DNA of 64,000 nt, taken from positions 58,079 through 122,078 of the forward strand of contig NZ_BMDZ01000006.1 of NCBI RefSeq assembly GCF_014636235.1, given 5' to 3'. The translations under genes were made by a program, and so were the position numbers. Position 1 is the stretch's first letter. Every line of letters starts with the position of its first letter. The stretch is from Tistrella bauzanensis. GTDB taxonomy: Bacteria; Pseudomonadota; Alphaproteobacteria; Tistrellales; Tistrellaceae. The notes under the pieces are model-generated. The model ran no database searches. It was not told the DNA's origin and worked only from the letters and a program-made list of their open reading frames with translations. Shown here piece by piece: positions 8,577 to 16,730 of the stretch.

Positions 8577-8993
8577 ATGCGTGTGATGGTTCTGGTCAAG
8601 GCCACGGCCGACAGCGAAGCCGGCGTCATGCCCCCCGACGGCCTTCTTGAAGCCATGGGGCTGTACAACGAGGAACTCGTGAAGGCCGGCATCATGCTGG
8701 CCGGCGACGGGCTGAAGCCGTCATCCAAAGGCTGTCCCGTGGCTTTCGATGGTCCCAGCCGCACCGTGATCGACGGCCCGTTCGCGGAAACCCGCGAACT
8801 GGTCGCCGGCTATTGGCTGTGGGAGGTGAAGGACATGGCCGAGGCGGTGGAATGGGTGAAGCGTTGCCCGAACCCGATGCCCGGCCCCAGCGAGATCGAG
8901 ATCCGACCGCTTTACGAGCTGTCGGATTTCGACGCCGTCATGACCCCTGAGGCGGCGGCGGTCCACGATCGGGTCCGGGACCGCCTTGGCTGA
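8577..8993 (+). CDS. YciI-like DGPF-domain protein
   Basis: A 138-residue YCII/DGPF-domain protein. The signature appears as VIDGPFAETRELVAGYWLWEV (about residues 61-81), and the N-terminus MRVMVLVKA is typical. The ATG at 8577 follows GACAGGAG. The reading frame is open further upstream, but that part overlaps the hydrolase gene in another frame. Proteins of this family are the standard partner of ECF42 sigma factors, and here the stop codon lies 8 bp inside the sigma gene, showing translational coupling. The biochemical role of DGPF proteins is not settled. Confidence 0.9.
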   Translation: MRVMVLVKATADSEAGVMPPDGLLEAMGLYNEELVKAGIMLAGDGLKPSSKGCPVAFDGPSRTVIDGPFAETRELVAGYWLWEVKDMAEAVEWVKRCPNPMPGPSEIEIRPLYELSDFDAVMTPEAAAVHDRVRDRLG

Positions 8994-10278
8994 GATCGAC
9001 CAGCAGGCGGGCACGGTCGCCCGGACGGTCGAGACCGTATTCCGGATGGAGCGGGCCCGCCTGATCGGCGGGCTCGCCCGGATGCTGCGCGATCTGACCC
9101 GGGCCGAGGATCTTGCCCAGGATGCGCTGGTCGCGGCATTGGCGACCTGGCCAGAGACCGGCATCCCCGCCAATCCCGGCGCCTGGCTGATGGCGACAGC
9201 CCGGCGCCGGGCCGTCGACCATCTCCGCCACGACCGGATGCGCGGCCGCACGCTGGCCGAATTGGCGCAGACCCCGGTGCCGGAGGTGCCCGAACATGAC
9301 GGGCTGCGCCGGATCGCGCGCGTGGAAGCGGCCATGGACGATGATCTGGGTGACGAGGTTCTGGGGCTGATCTTCACCGCCTGCCACCCGGTGCTGACCC
9401 GCGAGGCGCGCGCCGCGCTGACCCTGCGCCTGATCGGCGGACTTGCGACCGACGAGATCGCCCGCGCCTTTCTGGTCAAGGAGGCGACCATGGCGCAACG
9501 CCTGGTGCGGGCACGGAAAACCCTGGCCGACGCCGGCCTTGCCTGGGAGATCCCGCGCGGGCCGGCGCTGGCCCCGCGGCTCGCCTCGGTGCTTGAGGTG
9601 ATCTATCTGATCTTCAACGAAGGCTATGCGGCGACCGCCGGCCCCGACCTGACCCGGCCGGCGCTGTGTGCCGAGGCCCGGCGCCTGGGCCGGGTTCTGG
9701 CCGCCGCCATGCCGGCCGACCCCAAGGTGCTGGGCCTGAAGGCGCTGATGGACATTCAGGCATCGCGCCTTGCCGCCCGCATCGCCCCCGACGGGTCGGC
9801 CGTGCCGCTCGACGCGCAGGACCGGCGGCGCTGGGACCGGCTGCTGATCAGCCAGGGGCTGGATACCCTGGCCCAGGCCTGGAGACTGGCCGAGACCCGC
9901 GGCCCTTACACCCTTCAGGCGGCGCTTGCCACCTGCCATGCGCGCGCGCCGGATTTCGCCGCCACAGACTGGATGCGGATCGTCGGGCTTTACGACGACC
10001 TCGCGATGGCCATGCCGTCGCCGGTGGTGGCGTTGAACCGCGCGGTCGCCCATGGCATGGCCCACGGCCCCGAGGCCGGGCTGGCGATCGCCATGACGCT
10101 GGCCACCCTGCCGGCGCTGGCCGGATATGCGCCGCTGCCGGCGGTGATCGGCGACCTGCTGTTTCGTGCCGGACGCAAGGCCGAGGCACGGGAGCACTTC
10201 GTGGACGCCGCCGGGCTGACCCGTAACGCGCGTGAACGTGCCCATCTTCTGGCCCGTGCCGCCGCCTGCCGCACCTGA
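8986..10278 (+). CDS. ECF42-type sigma factor with C-terminal extension
   Basis: A 430-residue sigma factor. The N-terminal third holds region 2 (DLTRAEDLAQDALVAAL, AWLMATARRRAVDHLRHDR) and region 4 (LTLRLIGGLATDEIARAFL, ATMAQRLVRARK). From about residue 185 a long extension follows, with NEGY and the helical DUF6596/TPR-like repeats that mark the ECF42 group. These have no classical anti-sigma factor; the extension is thought to act in regulation. The start is TTG at 8986, overlapping the YciI gene by 8 bp. The target promoter is likely to include that of the upstream DGPF gene, but this cannot be seen directly. Confidence 0.92.
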   Translation: MAEIDQQAGTVARTVETVFRMERARLIGGLARMLRDLTRAEDLAQDALVAALATWPETGIPANPGAWLMATARRRAVDHLRHDRMRGRTLAELAQTPVPEVPEHDGLRRIARVEAAMDDDLGDEVLGLIFTACHPVLTREARAALTLRLIGGLATDEIARAFLVKEATMAQRLVRARKTLADAGLAWEIPRGPALAPRLASVLEVIYLIFNEGYAATAGPDLTRPALCAEARRLGRVLAAAMPADPKVLGLKALMDIQASRLAARIAPDGSAVPLDAQDRRRWDRLLISQGLDTLAQAWRLAETRGPYTLQAALATCHARAPDFAATDWMRIVGLYDDLAMAMPSPVVALNRAVAHGMAHGPEAGLAIAMTLATLPALAGYAPLPAVIGDLLFRAGRKAEAREHFVDAAGLTRNARERAHLLARAAACRT

Positions 10279-10352
10279 CCCCCCTGTTCGGAAGGCCGTC
10301 ATCGGCCTAGACTGGCCGCATCATCACCCGACCTGCCGCCACCGGAGCCCCG

Positions 10353-10898
10353 ATGTCCGATCCCGCACCCGCCGCGAAGCGCCGGCCGGCGCCGAAGCCC
10401 GCCGACGAGGCGCCCAGGCGTATCCGGGCCGAGCGCCGGATCGCCGATCTGGTGCCCGGGCTGCTCGATCGCGATCTCAGGCGGCGCGGCTTCATGGCCG
10501 GCCGCATCGTCACCGACTGGCCGCAGATCATCGGCCAGCCGCTGGACCGGGTGACCATGCCGCTGGAGCTGACCTTTCCGCCCGGGAAACGCGCGGGCGG
10601 CACGCTCTATGTCAAGGTCGCCGGCCCCTTCGCGACGGAAATCCAGATGCTGGGCGACCTGCTGATCGAACGGGTGAATGCCTATTTCGGCTATGGCGCC
10701 GTGGCGCGGCTGCGCATCCGCCAGGGGCCGATCCCTGAAAGCCACAGCCGCCGCCGCGCGCCGGCGGCACCACTGCCAGCCGCCGAAGAGATGCGGTTGA
10801 ACCGCATGTTCGACGGCACCGAAGACCCCGACCTCGCCGCCCGGCTGAAACGGCTGGGCCGTGCGGTGCTGGCGCGCAACGCGCTGAAAGGCACATGA
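10353..10898 (+). CDS. DUF721 (DciA-like) protein
   Basis: A 181-residue DUF721 protein. After a Pro/Lys/Arg-rich N-terminus, residues about 28-130 form the DUF721 fold (IADLVPGLLDRDLRRRGF, VTDWPQIIG, LYVKVAGPFATEIQML), related to DciA, the bacterial replicative-helicase loader in species lacking DnaC. A DNA-binding or helicase-loading role is inferred from the family. It begins the DUF721-dsbA-smc string common in alphaproteobacteria. The 74 bp before it contains no terminator for the sigma-factor gene. Confidence 0.82.
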   Translation: MSDPAPAAKRRPAPKPADEAPRRIRAERRIADLVPGLLDRDLRRRGFMAGRIVTDWPQIIGQPLDRVTMPLELTFPPGKRAGGTLYVKVAGPFATEIQMLGDLLIERVNAYFGYGAVARLRIRQGPIPESHSRRRAPAAPLPAAEEMRLNRMFDGTEDPDLAARLKRLGRAVLARNALKGT

Positions 10899-11044
10899 CG
10901 CCGATGCGGCCTCCCTGTGGGAATGGCCACGCCCGGAGCGTCTCTGCGACACCAGGTCACCGTATCGATACTGGCCTGAGCCGGCATCCCGCACTACACT
11001 CCCCAGCCAACCAAATCGCGTTTCAGCAGGAGCTTCGTCGTCCG

Positions 11045-11737
11045 GTGCGCAATCTGACCTATGGCCTGATCGGTATCGCCGCTGTCGCCGTCGTCGGCCT
11101 CGGTGCATGGCAGTTCGCCCTGAAGGACGAGCCGGCAGCAACGCCCGCCCAACCGGCCGCCGGCAGCAGCCAGCCCGCCGCCAACCAGTCGACGGCCGGT
11201 GCCTCGGCACTGGCTCAGGCCCAGCCCGGCGACCATGTGATCGGCGATCCGGCGGCGCCGGTGACGATCGTTGAATATTCCTCGCTGACCTGCCCGCATT
11301 GCGCGGCCTTCCACGCCACCACGCTGCAGGACATCAAGGCCCGCTATATCGATCAGGGCCAGGTCAAGGTCGTGCTGCGTCATTTTCCGCTGAACGAGCC
11401 GGCGCTGGTCGCGGCCAAGCTTGCCGAATGCGTGGCGCCGGAACGCTATGCCGGCTTCGTCGACGTGCTGTTCCGCAGCCAGGCGGAATGGGGCACGATG
11501 CAGGATCCGACCGAGGGCCTGAAGCGCTATGGCCGTCTGGCCGGATTGAGCGACGACAGGATGCAGTCCTGCCTGACCGATGGCGCGATCGAGGAGAAGA
11601 TCCTGAGCCAGCGGCTTGAAGGCTCGCGCGTCTTCCAGATCGACAGCACCCCCACCTTCATCGTCAATGGCGAGAAGGTGACCGGCAATCTGCCGATCGA
11701 TGAATTCGCCAAAGTCATCGACGCCAAGCTGCCGTAA
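11045..11737 (+). CDS. DsbA-like thiol:disulfide oxidoreductase
   Basis: About 230 residues: an N-terminal signal anchor (YGLIGIAAVAVVGLGAWQF), an Ala/Gln-rich linker, then a thioredoxin fold with inserted helices and the CPHC active site (SLTCPHCAAFH) and cis-proline region STPTFIVNG. It should act in the periplasm as a disulfide oxidase or isomerase of the DsbA/BdbD type. The frame is open upstream to 10895, but the GTG at 11045 has AGGAG about 12 nt before it and places the membrane anchor at the N-terminus. The gene lies between the DUF721 gene and smc. Confidence 0.85.
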   Translation: MRNLTYGLIGIAAVAVVGLGAWQFALKDEPAATPAQPAAGSSQPAANQSTAGASALAQAQPGDHVIGDPAAPVTIVEYSSLTCPHCAAFHATTLQDIKARYIDQGQVKVVLRHFPLNEPALVAAKLAECVAPERYAGFVDVLFRSQAEWGTMQDPTEGLKRYGRLAGLSDDRMQSCLTDGAIEEKILSQRLEGSRVFQIDSTPTFIVNGEKVTGNLPIDEFAKVIDAKLP

Positions 11738-11788
11738 GGTCAGACCAGCCATCGCCCGGCGGCCGCCGCCCGAGACCGGATCGCGCCG

Positions 11789-14700
11789 ATGCAGTTCGTC
11801 CGCCTGATCCTGAGCGGGTTCAAATCCTTTGCCGACACCACCGAGGTCGAGATCGCGCCGGGGCTGACCGGCGTGGTCGGCCCCAATGGCTGTGGTAAAT
11901 CGAACCTGACGGAAGCGCTGCGCTGGGCGATGGGCGAGGCATCGGCCCGCAATCTGCGCGGCGCCGAGATGGACGACGTGATCTTCGCCGGCGCCGAGGG
12001 CCGGGCGCGGCGCAATCTGGCCGATGTCACCCTGGTGCTCGACAATGCCGATGGTCGCGCGCCGATGCCGTGGACCGAGGCCGAGACCATCGAGGTCAGG
12101 CGGCGGATCGAACGCGGCCACGGCACCCAGTATCGGGTGAACGGCCGCCCGGCCCGCGCCCGCGACGTGCAGATCCTGTTCGCCGACGCCGCGACCGGCG
12201 CGCGCTCCACCGCCATCGTCGGTCAGGGCCAGATCGGCCAGATCATTTCCGCCAAACCATCGGATCGCCGCGCGATCCTTGAGGAGGCGGCCGGGATCAG
12301 CGGCCTGCATGCAAGGCGGCGCGAGGCCGAACAGCGCCTGACCGCCGCCGAGACCAATCTGACCCGGCTGGACGACATCATCGCCGCCCTGGCGCTGCGG
12401 GTTGCGGCACTGCGCCAGCAGGCACGCGAGGCCGGCCGCTATCGGCGGCTGTCGCAACGCCTGAGACTTGCCCAGGCCGAACTGATGCTGGCGCGGCGCA
12501 TCGCCCTGGTCGAACGCCGGGCACGCGCGGCCGAGCGCGAAGCCGGCGCCGATGCCGCCATGCGCAACGCCACCGCCGATGCCGCCCGCGCCACCGCCGT
12601 GGCCCAGGCCGCTTCCGGGGCTGCCGAGGCCGCGCGTCTGGCGCTGGAGGCCCCGCGCGCCGGCCGCGATCTGGCCCAGGCCGAACTGGCACGGCTGGCG
12701 GCCGAAGCCGCGCGCATCGACACCCTGGCCGAGGAACTGGCCCGTGCCCGCACGGCGCTGGACGGCGACCGCGCCACCGCCACCGCCGATGCTGCGGGCG
12801 CCGAGGCCGAGCTTGACCGCCTGACCGCCGAGGCGGCGGCGCTGGCCGAGGCGGCGACGGCGATTGCTGCCGTCCGTGCCGACGACGCCACAGCGGCGAC
12901 AGCGGCCGCAACCGCCATGGCCGCTGCCGAAGCCGCCCTGACCGATGCCAACCGCGCCCGCGCCGAGGCCGAGGCCAGGGCCGCCGGTGCCGCGCGCGAC
13001 CTGGCCGCCCTGGCGCGCGATCGCGACCGGCTGGCCGAGGTGGCGCGCACCGCTGCCCGCGAGCTGGACGAGGTGACCCGCCGTCTGGCCGACCGCCGGC
13101 GTCTGGACGAGGCCGAGGCCCGGCTGGGACAGGTAGAGGCCGAGGCAGCGCGTGCCGCCGCCGTCCGCGACACCGCCGAAGCCGCCCTGCATATGGCCGA
13201 TACGGCGCTGTCCCAGGCCGAGGCCGCCCGCGACCCGGCGGTGACCGCCGCCGCCGAAGCCGCCCAGCAGCTTGCCGCCCGCCATCGCGCGGTCGAGGAA
13301 GCCGGTGCCGCCGCCGAAGCCGCCCGCCGCCGCGCCATCGAGGTGGAAACCCGGTTGCGCAACGCCACCGCCCGACGCGATCAGGCCCGCGCCGCGACCG
13401 TCAGCCTGCCCGATCCGACCGCACTGGCCACGGCAGCCGATGATGCCGGGCGCCGCGCCGATGCCGCCGCCCAAGCCGCGCGCGCGGCGGACGCAGCCGA
13501 GGCCGAGGCCGAGGTCGCCTTCACTGCCGCCGAAACCGCCCTGCGCGCCACCCGCGCCGCCGAGGCCGATGCCACGGCGGCACTTGCGGCGCTCGCCGCC
13601 GAGGCCCGGGCACTGGACCGGCTGATCGCGGCAGAAGCCGGCGCCGAAGACGCAGGTGACGCAGGCGGGCCACCGGCAAGCGCCGCGCTGACTGTGGCCG
13701 ACGATCTTGCCGCCGCCCTGGCCGTGGCATTGGGTGATGGGCTCACCGCCCGTCTGACAGCCGGGGCACCGCGCCACTGGGCCGATCAGGCAACGCCCGC
13801 GCCGGCCATGCCCGCCGCCATCGCCAATGCCGGCGCCCGGCCCTTGTCGGACCTGGTCCGTGGCCCTGAGATGCTGATGCCGGCACTGGCCGCGTGCTGG
13901 CTGGTGGCCGATGCCGACGCCGCCGAAGCCCTTGCCCCGGCCCTTCCGGCCGGCGCGGCGCTGGTCACCACCGATGGCGGACTGTGGCGCGCCGATGGCT
14001 ATCGCCTGCGTCCGGATGCCGGCGCCGCCGGCGAGACATCGGGGGCCGCCGATCTGCGTCGCCGGGCGCGGCGGCGCGCGCTCACCACCGACATCGCCGA
14101 AGCCACCACCGACCGCGATGCCAGAGCGGCCGCGACCGCCACGGCCGCCGCCGCCTATCAGGCCGCCGGCAGCCGGCGCGAGGCTGCCCGCCAGGCCGCC
14201 GCCGAGGCCCGGCGCCATACCGCGACGGCGGCAGAGGCCGCGTCGCGCGCGGCCGCTGTCGTCCGAGACACCACCGCCCGTGCCGGCCTCGCCGCCGAAA
14301 AACTGTCTGCCGCCGAAGACGCGCTGGCCGAGGCATCGGCCGCGGCATCGGCGATCGCGGCCGATGCCGACCCGGCGGCCGGGCTTGCCGCCACCACCGC
14401 CGCAAAGGCCGAGGCCCAGGCGCAGGATCAGGCCGCACGCGCGGGGCTTGCCGCCGCCGATCAGGCGCTGGCCGAGGCTCGCCGCCAGCGTGGTGCCGCC
14501 GATACCGCCCTGCGCGGGGCCGATGGCCGCCTGCGCCAGTTGGACCGCCAGGTCAATGAAGTCCGCGCGGCGCTGGAGCGCGCCGAGGGCGAACAGCGCG
14601 GCCTGACCCGGCGCCGCGACCAGTTGGAGGCGCAGGCCGCCGCCAGCCGGGTCGAGTCCGAGGAGGCGGCGCGCCGCCACGACGATCTGGCCGACCGGCT

Positions 14701-16087
14701 GGCGGGCGACCGGACCGTCATCGAGACCCGCGCGGCGGCGGAGGCGGCGGAAGCCGCCCTCAACCCTGCCCGTGCGGCGCGTGACGAGATTGCCCGCCGG
14801 ATCGCCGGCCATGAAGCCGAGGCCGCATCGCTGGCCCGACGTGGCAACGATCTGGCCGCCGATCGCGTGCGGGCGACCACCCGCCGGCAGGCGGCGTCCG
14901 ACCGGCTGGCGGCGCTGGACCGGCGGCTCGCCGATCTGGATGCCCGCCAGCAGGCGATCGCCGGACAGCCCGATGCCCTGGCAGCCGCCCGCGCCACCGC
15001 CGATGCGGCACTGCGCGCGGCCGTAACCGCGCTCGACCGGGCGAGCGAAGAGCTGCGGCTGGCCGAGGCCGCCCGTGCCACGGCCGCCGCCGACGAGCGG
15101 GCCGCCACCGCCCGTCTGGCCGAAGCCCGCGATGCCGGCACCCGCGCCACCGGCCAGTCCGATCAGGTGCGCGAGGCCTGGAACGCCTTCGTCGCCGATC
15201 TGCGCGAACGGCTCAATCTGGGGCCGGATGCGCTGGAAGACGCGGTGCGCGCCGAACGCCGGCTGCTGGGCGACACCGACGACGACGCGGGCGAGGATGA
15301 TGATGGCGAGCCCGAACTGCCGCTCTCAGGCCATACCGCGGCTGAGCCGGCATCGCCATCATCCCCACCATCGGCCGGCCCGCGCTTCACAAGCCCGGTG
15401 CTGCCATCGGCCGAGGAGCCCGTGCTGCTGCGCCGGGTGACCGATCTGACCCGCCGGCGCGAGGCGCTGGGCGCCGTGAACCTGCGCGCCGCCGAGGAAT
15501 ATGCGGCCGTGCGAACCGAGCACGACCAGATCCAGGGCGAACGCGACGATGTGCAGGGCGCGGTCGACCGGCTGCGTCGCGGTATCGCCGATATCAACCG
15601 CGACGGCCGCGCCCGGCTGCTGGCCGCGTTTCAAGAGGTCGATGGCGCCTTCGGCCGGCTGTTCGAACGGCTGTATGGTGGCGGTCGCGCCCGGCTGGAG
15701 TTGATCGAGCGCGACGACCCGCTGGATGCCGGGCTCGATATCCTGGCAAGTCCCCCCGGCAAGAAGCTGCAATCGCTCAGCCTGCTGTCGGGCGGCGAAC
15801 AGGCGCTGACCGCGCTGGCGCTGCTGTTCGCGGTGTTCCTGTCGAACCCGGCGCCGATCTGCGTGCTCGACGAGGTCGACGCACCGCTCGACGATGCCAA
15901 TGTCGACCGCTTCCTGTCGCTGGTCGAGGACATCGCCGCGGCCGGCCACACCCGGTTTCTGGTCGTCACCCATCACCGGATGACCATGGCGCGCATGGAC
16001 CGGCTGTATGGCGTGACGATGATCGAACGCGGGGTCAGCCGGCTGGTCTCGGTCGACCTGTCGGAAGCCGAGCAGATGGTCGACTGA
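11789..16087 (+). CDS. smc: Chromosome segregation ATPase SMC
   Basis: A 1432-residue structural-maintenance-of-chromosomes protein that compacts and segregates DNA with ScpA/ScpB. The N-terminal Walker A is GPNGCGKSN (about residues 31-39). The hinge is around residues 635-750. The C-terminal head has the signature SLSLLSGGEQAL and Walker B ICVLDEVDAPLDD, then the H-loop VVTHH. The coiled-coil arms are extremely alanine-rich. At roughly residues 1165-1215 an acidic, then Pro/Ser-rich low-complexity insert interrupts the second arm before the conserved LGAVNLRAAEEY segment. The protein is clearly longer than typical bacterial SMCs. No frameshift is visible. Confidence 0.96.
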   Translation: MQFVRLILSGFKSFADTTEVEIAPGLTGVVGPNGCGKSNLTEALRWAMGEASARNLRGAEMDDVIFAGAEGRARRNLADVTLVLDNADGRAPMPWTEAETIEVRRRIERGHGTQYRVNGRPARARDVQILFADAATGARSTAIVGQGQIGQIISAKPSDRRAILEEAAGISGLHARRREAEQRLTAAETNLTRLDDIIAALALRVAALRQQAREAGRYRRLSQRLRLAQAELMLARRIALVERRARAAEREAGADAAMRNATADAARATAVAQAASGAAEAARLALEAPRAGRDLAQAELARLAAEAARIDTLAEELARARTALDGDRATATADAAGAEAELDRLTAEAAALAEAATAIAAVRADDATAATAAATAMAAAEAALTDANRARAEAEARAAGAARDLAALARDRDRLAEVARTAARELDEVTRRLADRRRLDEAEARLGQVEAEAARAAAVRDTAEAALHMADTALSQAEAARDPAVTAAAEAAQQLAARHRAVEEAGAAAEAARRRAIEVETRLRNATARRDQARAATVSLPDPTALATAADDAGRRADAAAQAARAADAAEAEAEVAFTAAETALRATRAAEADATAALAALAAEARALDRLIAAEAGAEDAGDAGGPPASAALTVADDLAAALAVALGDGLTARLTAGAPRHWADQATPAPAMPAAIANAGARPLSDLVRGPEMLMPALAACWLVADADAAEALAPALPAGAALVTTDGGLWRADGYRLRPDAGAAGETSGAADLRRRARRRALTTDIAEATTDRDARAAATATAAAAYQAAGSRREAARQAAAEARRHTATAAEAASRAAAVVRDTTARAGLAAEKLSAAEDALAEASAAASAIAADADPAAGLAATTAAKAEAQAQDQAARAGLAAADQALAEARRQRGAADTALRGADGRLRQLDRQVNEVRAALERAEGEQRGLTRRRDQLEAQAAASRVESEEAARRHDDLADRLAGDRTVIETRAAAEAAEAALNPARAARDEIARRIAGHEAEAASLARRGNDLAADRVRATTRRQAASDRLAALDRRLADLDARQQAIAGQPDALAAARATADAALRAAVTALDRASEELRLAEAARATAAADERAATARLAEARDAGTRATGQSDQVREAWNAFVADLRERLNLGPDALEDAVRAERRLLGDTDDDAGEDDDGEPELPLSGHTAAEPASPSSPPSAGPRFTSPVLPSAEEPVLLRRVTDLTRRREALGAVNLRAAEEYAAVRTEHDQIQGERDDVQGAVDRLRRGIADINRDGRARLLAAFQEVDGAFGRLFERLYGGGRARLELIERDDPLDAGLDILASPPGKKLQSLSLLSGGEQALTALALLFAVFLSNPAPICVLDEVDAPLDDANVDRFLSLVEDIAAAGHTRFLVVTHHRMTMARMDRLYGVTMIERGVSRLVSVDLSEAEQMVD

Positions 16088-16100
16088 CCGGACCCGACGA

Positions 16101-16730
16101 TCAGAACTCGACGCCGGCCTGCGCCTTCACGCCATCGCGGAACGGATGCTTGATCATGGTCATCTCGGTGACCAGATCGGCGGCGGCGATCAGCGCATCG
16201 GGGGCGTTGCGGCCGGTGGCGATGACATGGGTGTCGGGGTGGCGGCGCGACAGCCCCTCGATCACCTCGTCGACCGGCAGATAGCCATAGCGCAGCACGA
16301 TGTTGATCTCGTCCATCAGCACCATGCGGATCTCAGGATCGGCCAGCATCTCTAGCGTGGCGTTCCAGGCGGCGCGTGCGGCGGCCACGTCGCGGGTCCG
16401 GTCCTGGGTCTCCCAGGTGAAGCCCTCGCCCAGCGCCTTGATCGTCACCTGATCGGGAAAGCGTTCCAGCACCGTGCGCTCGCCGGTGTCCCAGGCGCCC
16501 TTCACATACTGGACCACACCCACCTTGAAACCATGGCCGATGGCACGCAGCACCATGCCGAAGCCGGCGGTCGACTTGCCCTTGCCCTTGCCGGTATGGA
16601 CGATCAGCAACCCCTTCTCGATGGTCTTGCCGGCGACGATCTTGTCGCGGACCGCCTTCTTCTTGGCCATCTTCTCGGAATGGCGGCGGTCGAGGTCTTC
16701 AGGGGTCTCGGGCGTGCGACTGTCGGTCAT
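16101..16730 (-). CDS. cobO: Cob(I)yrinic acid a,c-diamide adenosyltransferase CobO
   Basis: A 209-residue CobA/CobO/BtuR-family enzyme that transfers the adenosyl group of ATP to cob(I)alamin precursors. The P-loop is IVHTGKGKGKSTAGFG (about residues 43-58). Family motifs VVQYVKGAWDTGE and the Walker-B-like VLMDEINIVLRYG follow, and the C-terminus ends in the usual VKAQAGVEF-type tail. Its start overlaps the stop of cobN by 4 bp, so it is translated from the cobW-cobN-cobO transcript and acts right after the CobN chelation step. Confidence 0.97.
   Translation of the reverse strand: MTDSRTPETPEDLDRRHSEKMAKKKAVRDKIVAGKTIEKGLLIVHTGKGKGKSTAGFGMVLRAIGHGFKVGVVQYVKGAWDTGERTVLERFPDQVTIKALGEGFTWETQDRTRDVAAARAAWNATLEMLADPEIRMVLMDEINIVLRYGYLPVDEVIEGLSRRHPDTHVIATGRNAPDALIAAADLVTEMTMIKHPFRDGVKAQAGVEF

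Noticed and set aside
10994-14812. Very long minus-strand open frame opposite smc
   Set aside because: A Gly/Arg-rich shadow of the alanine-rich SMC coiled coil. It has no domain, and the plus strand carries clear SMC motifs.
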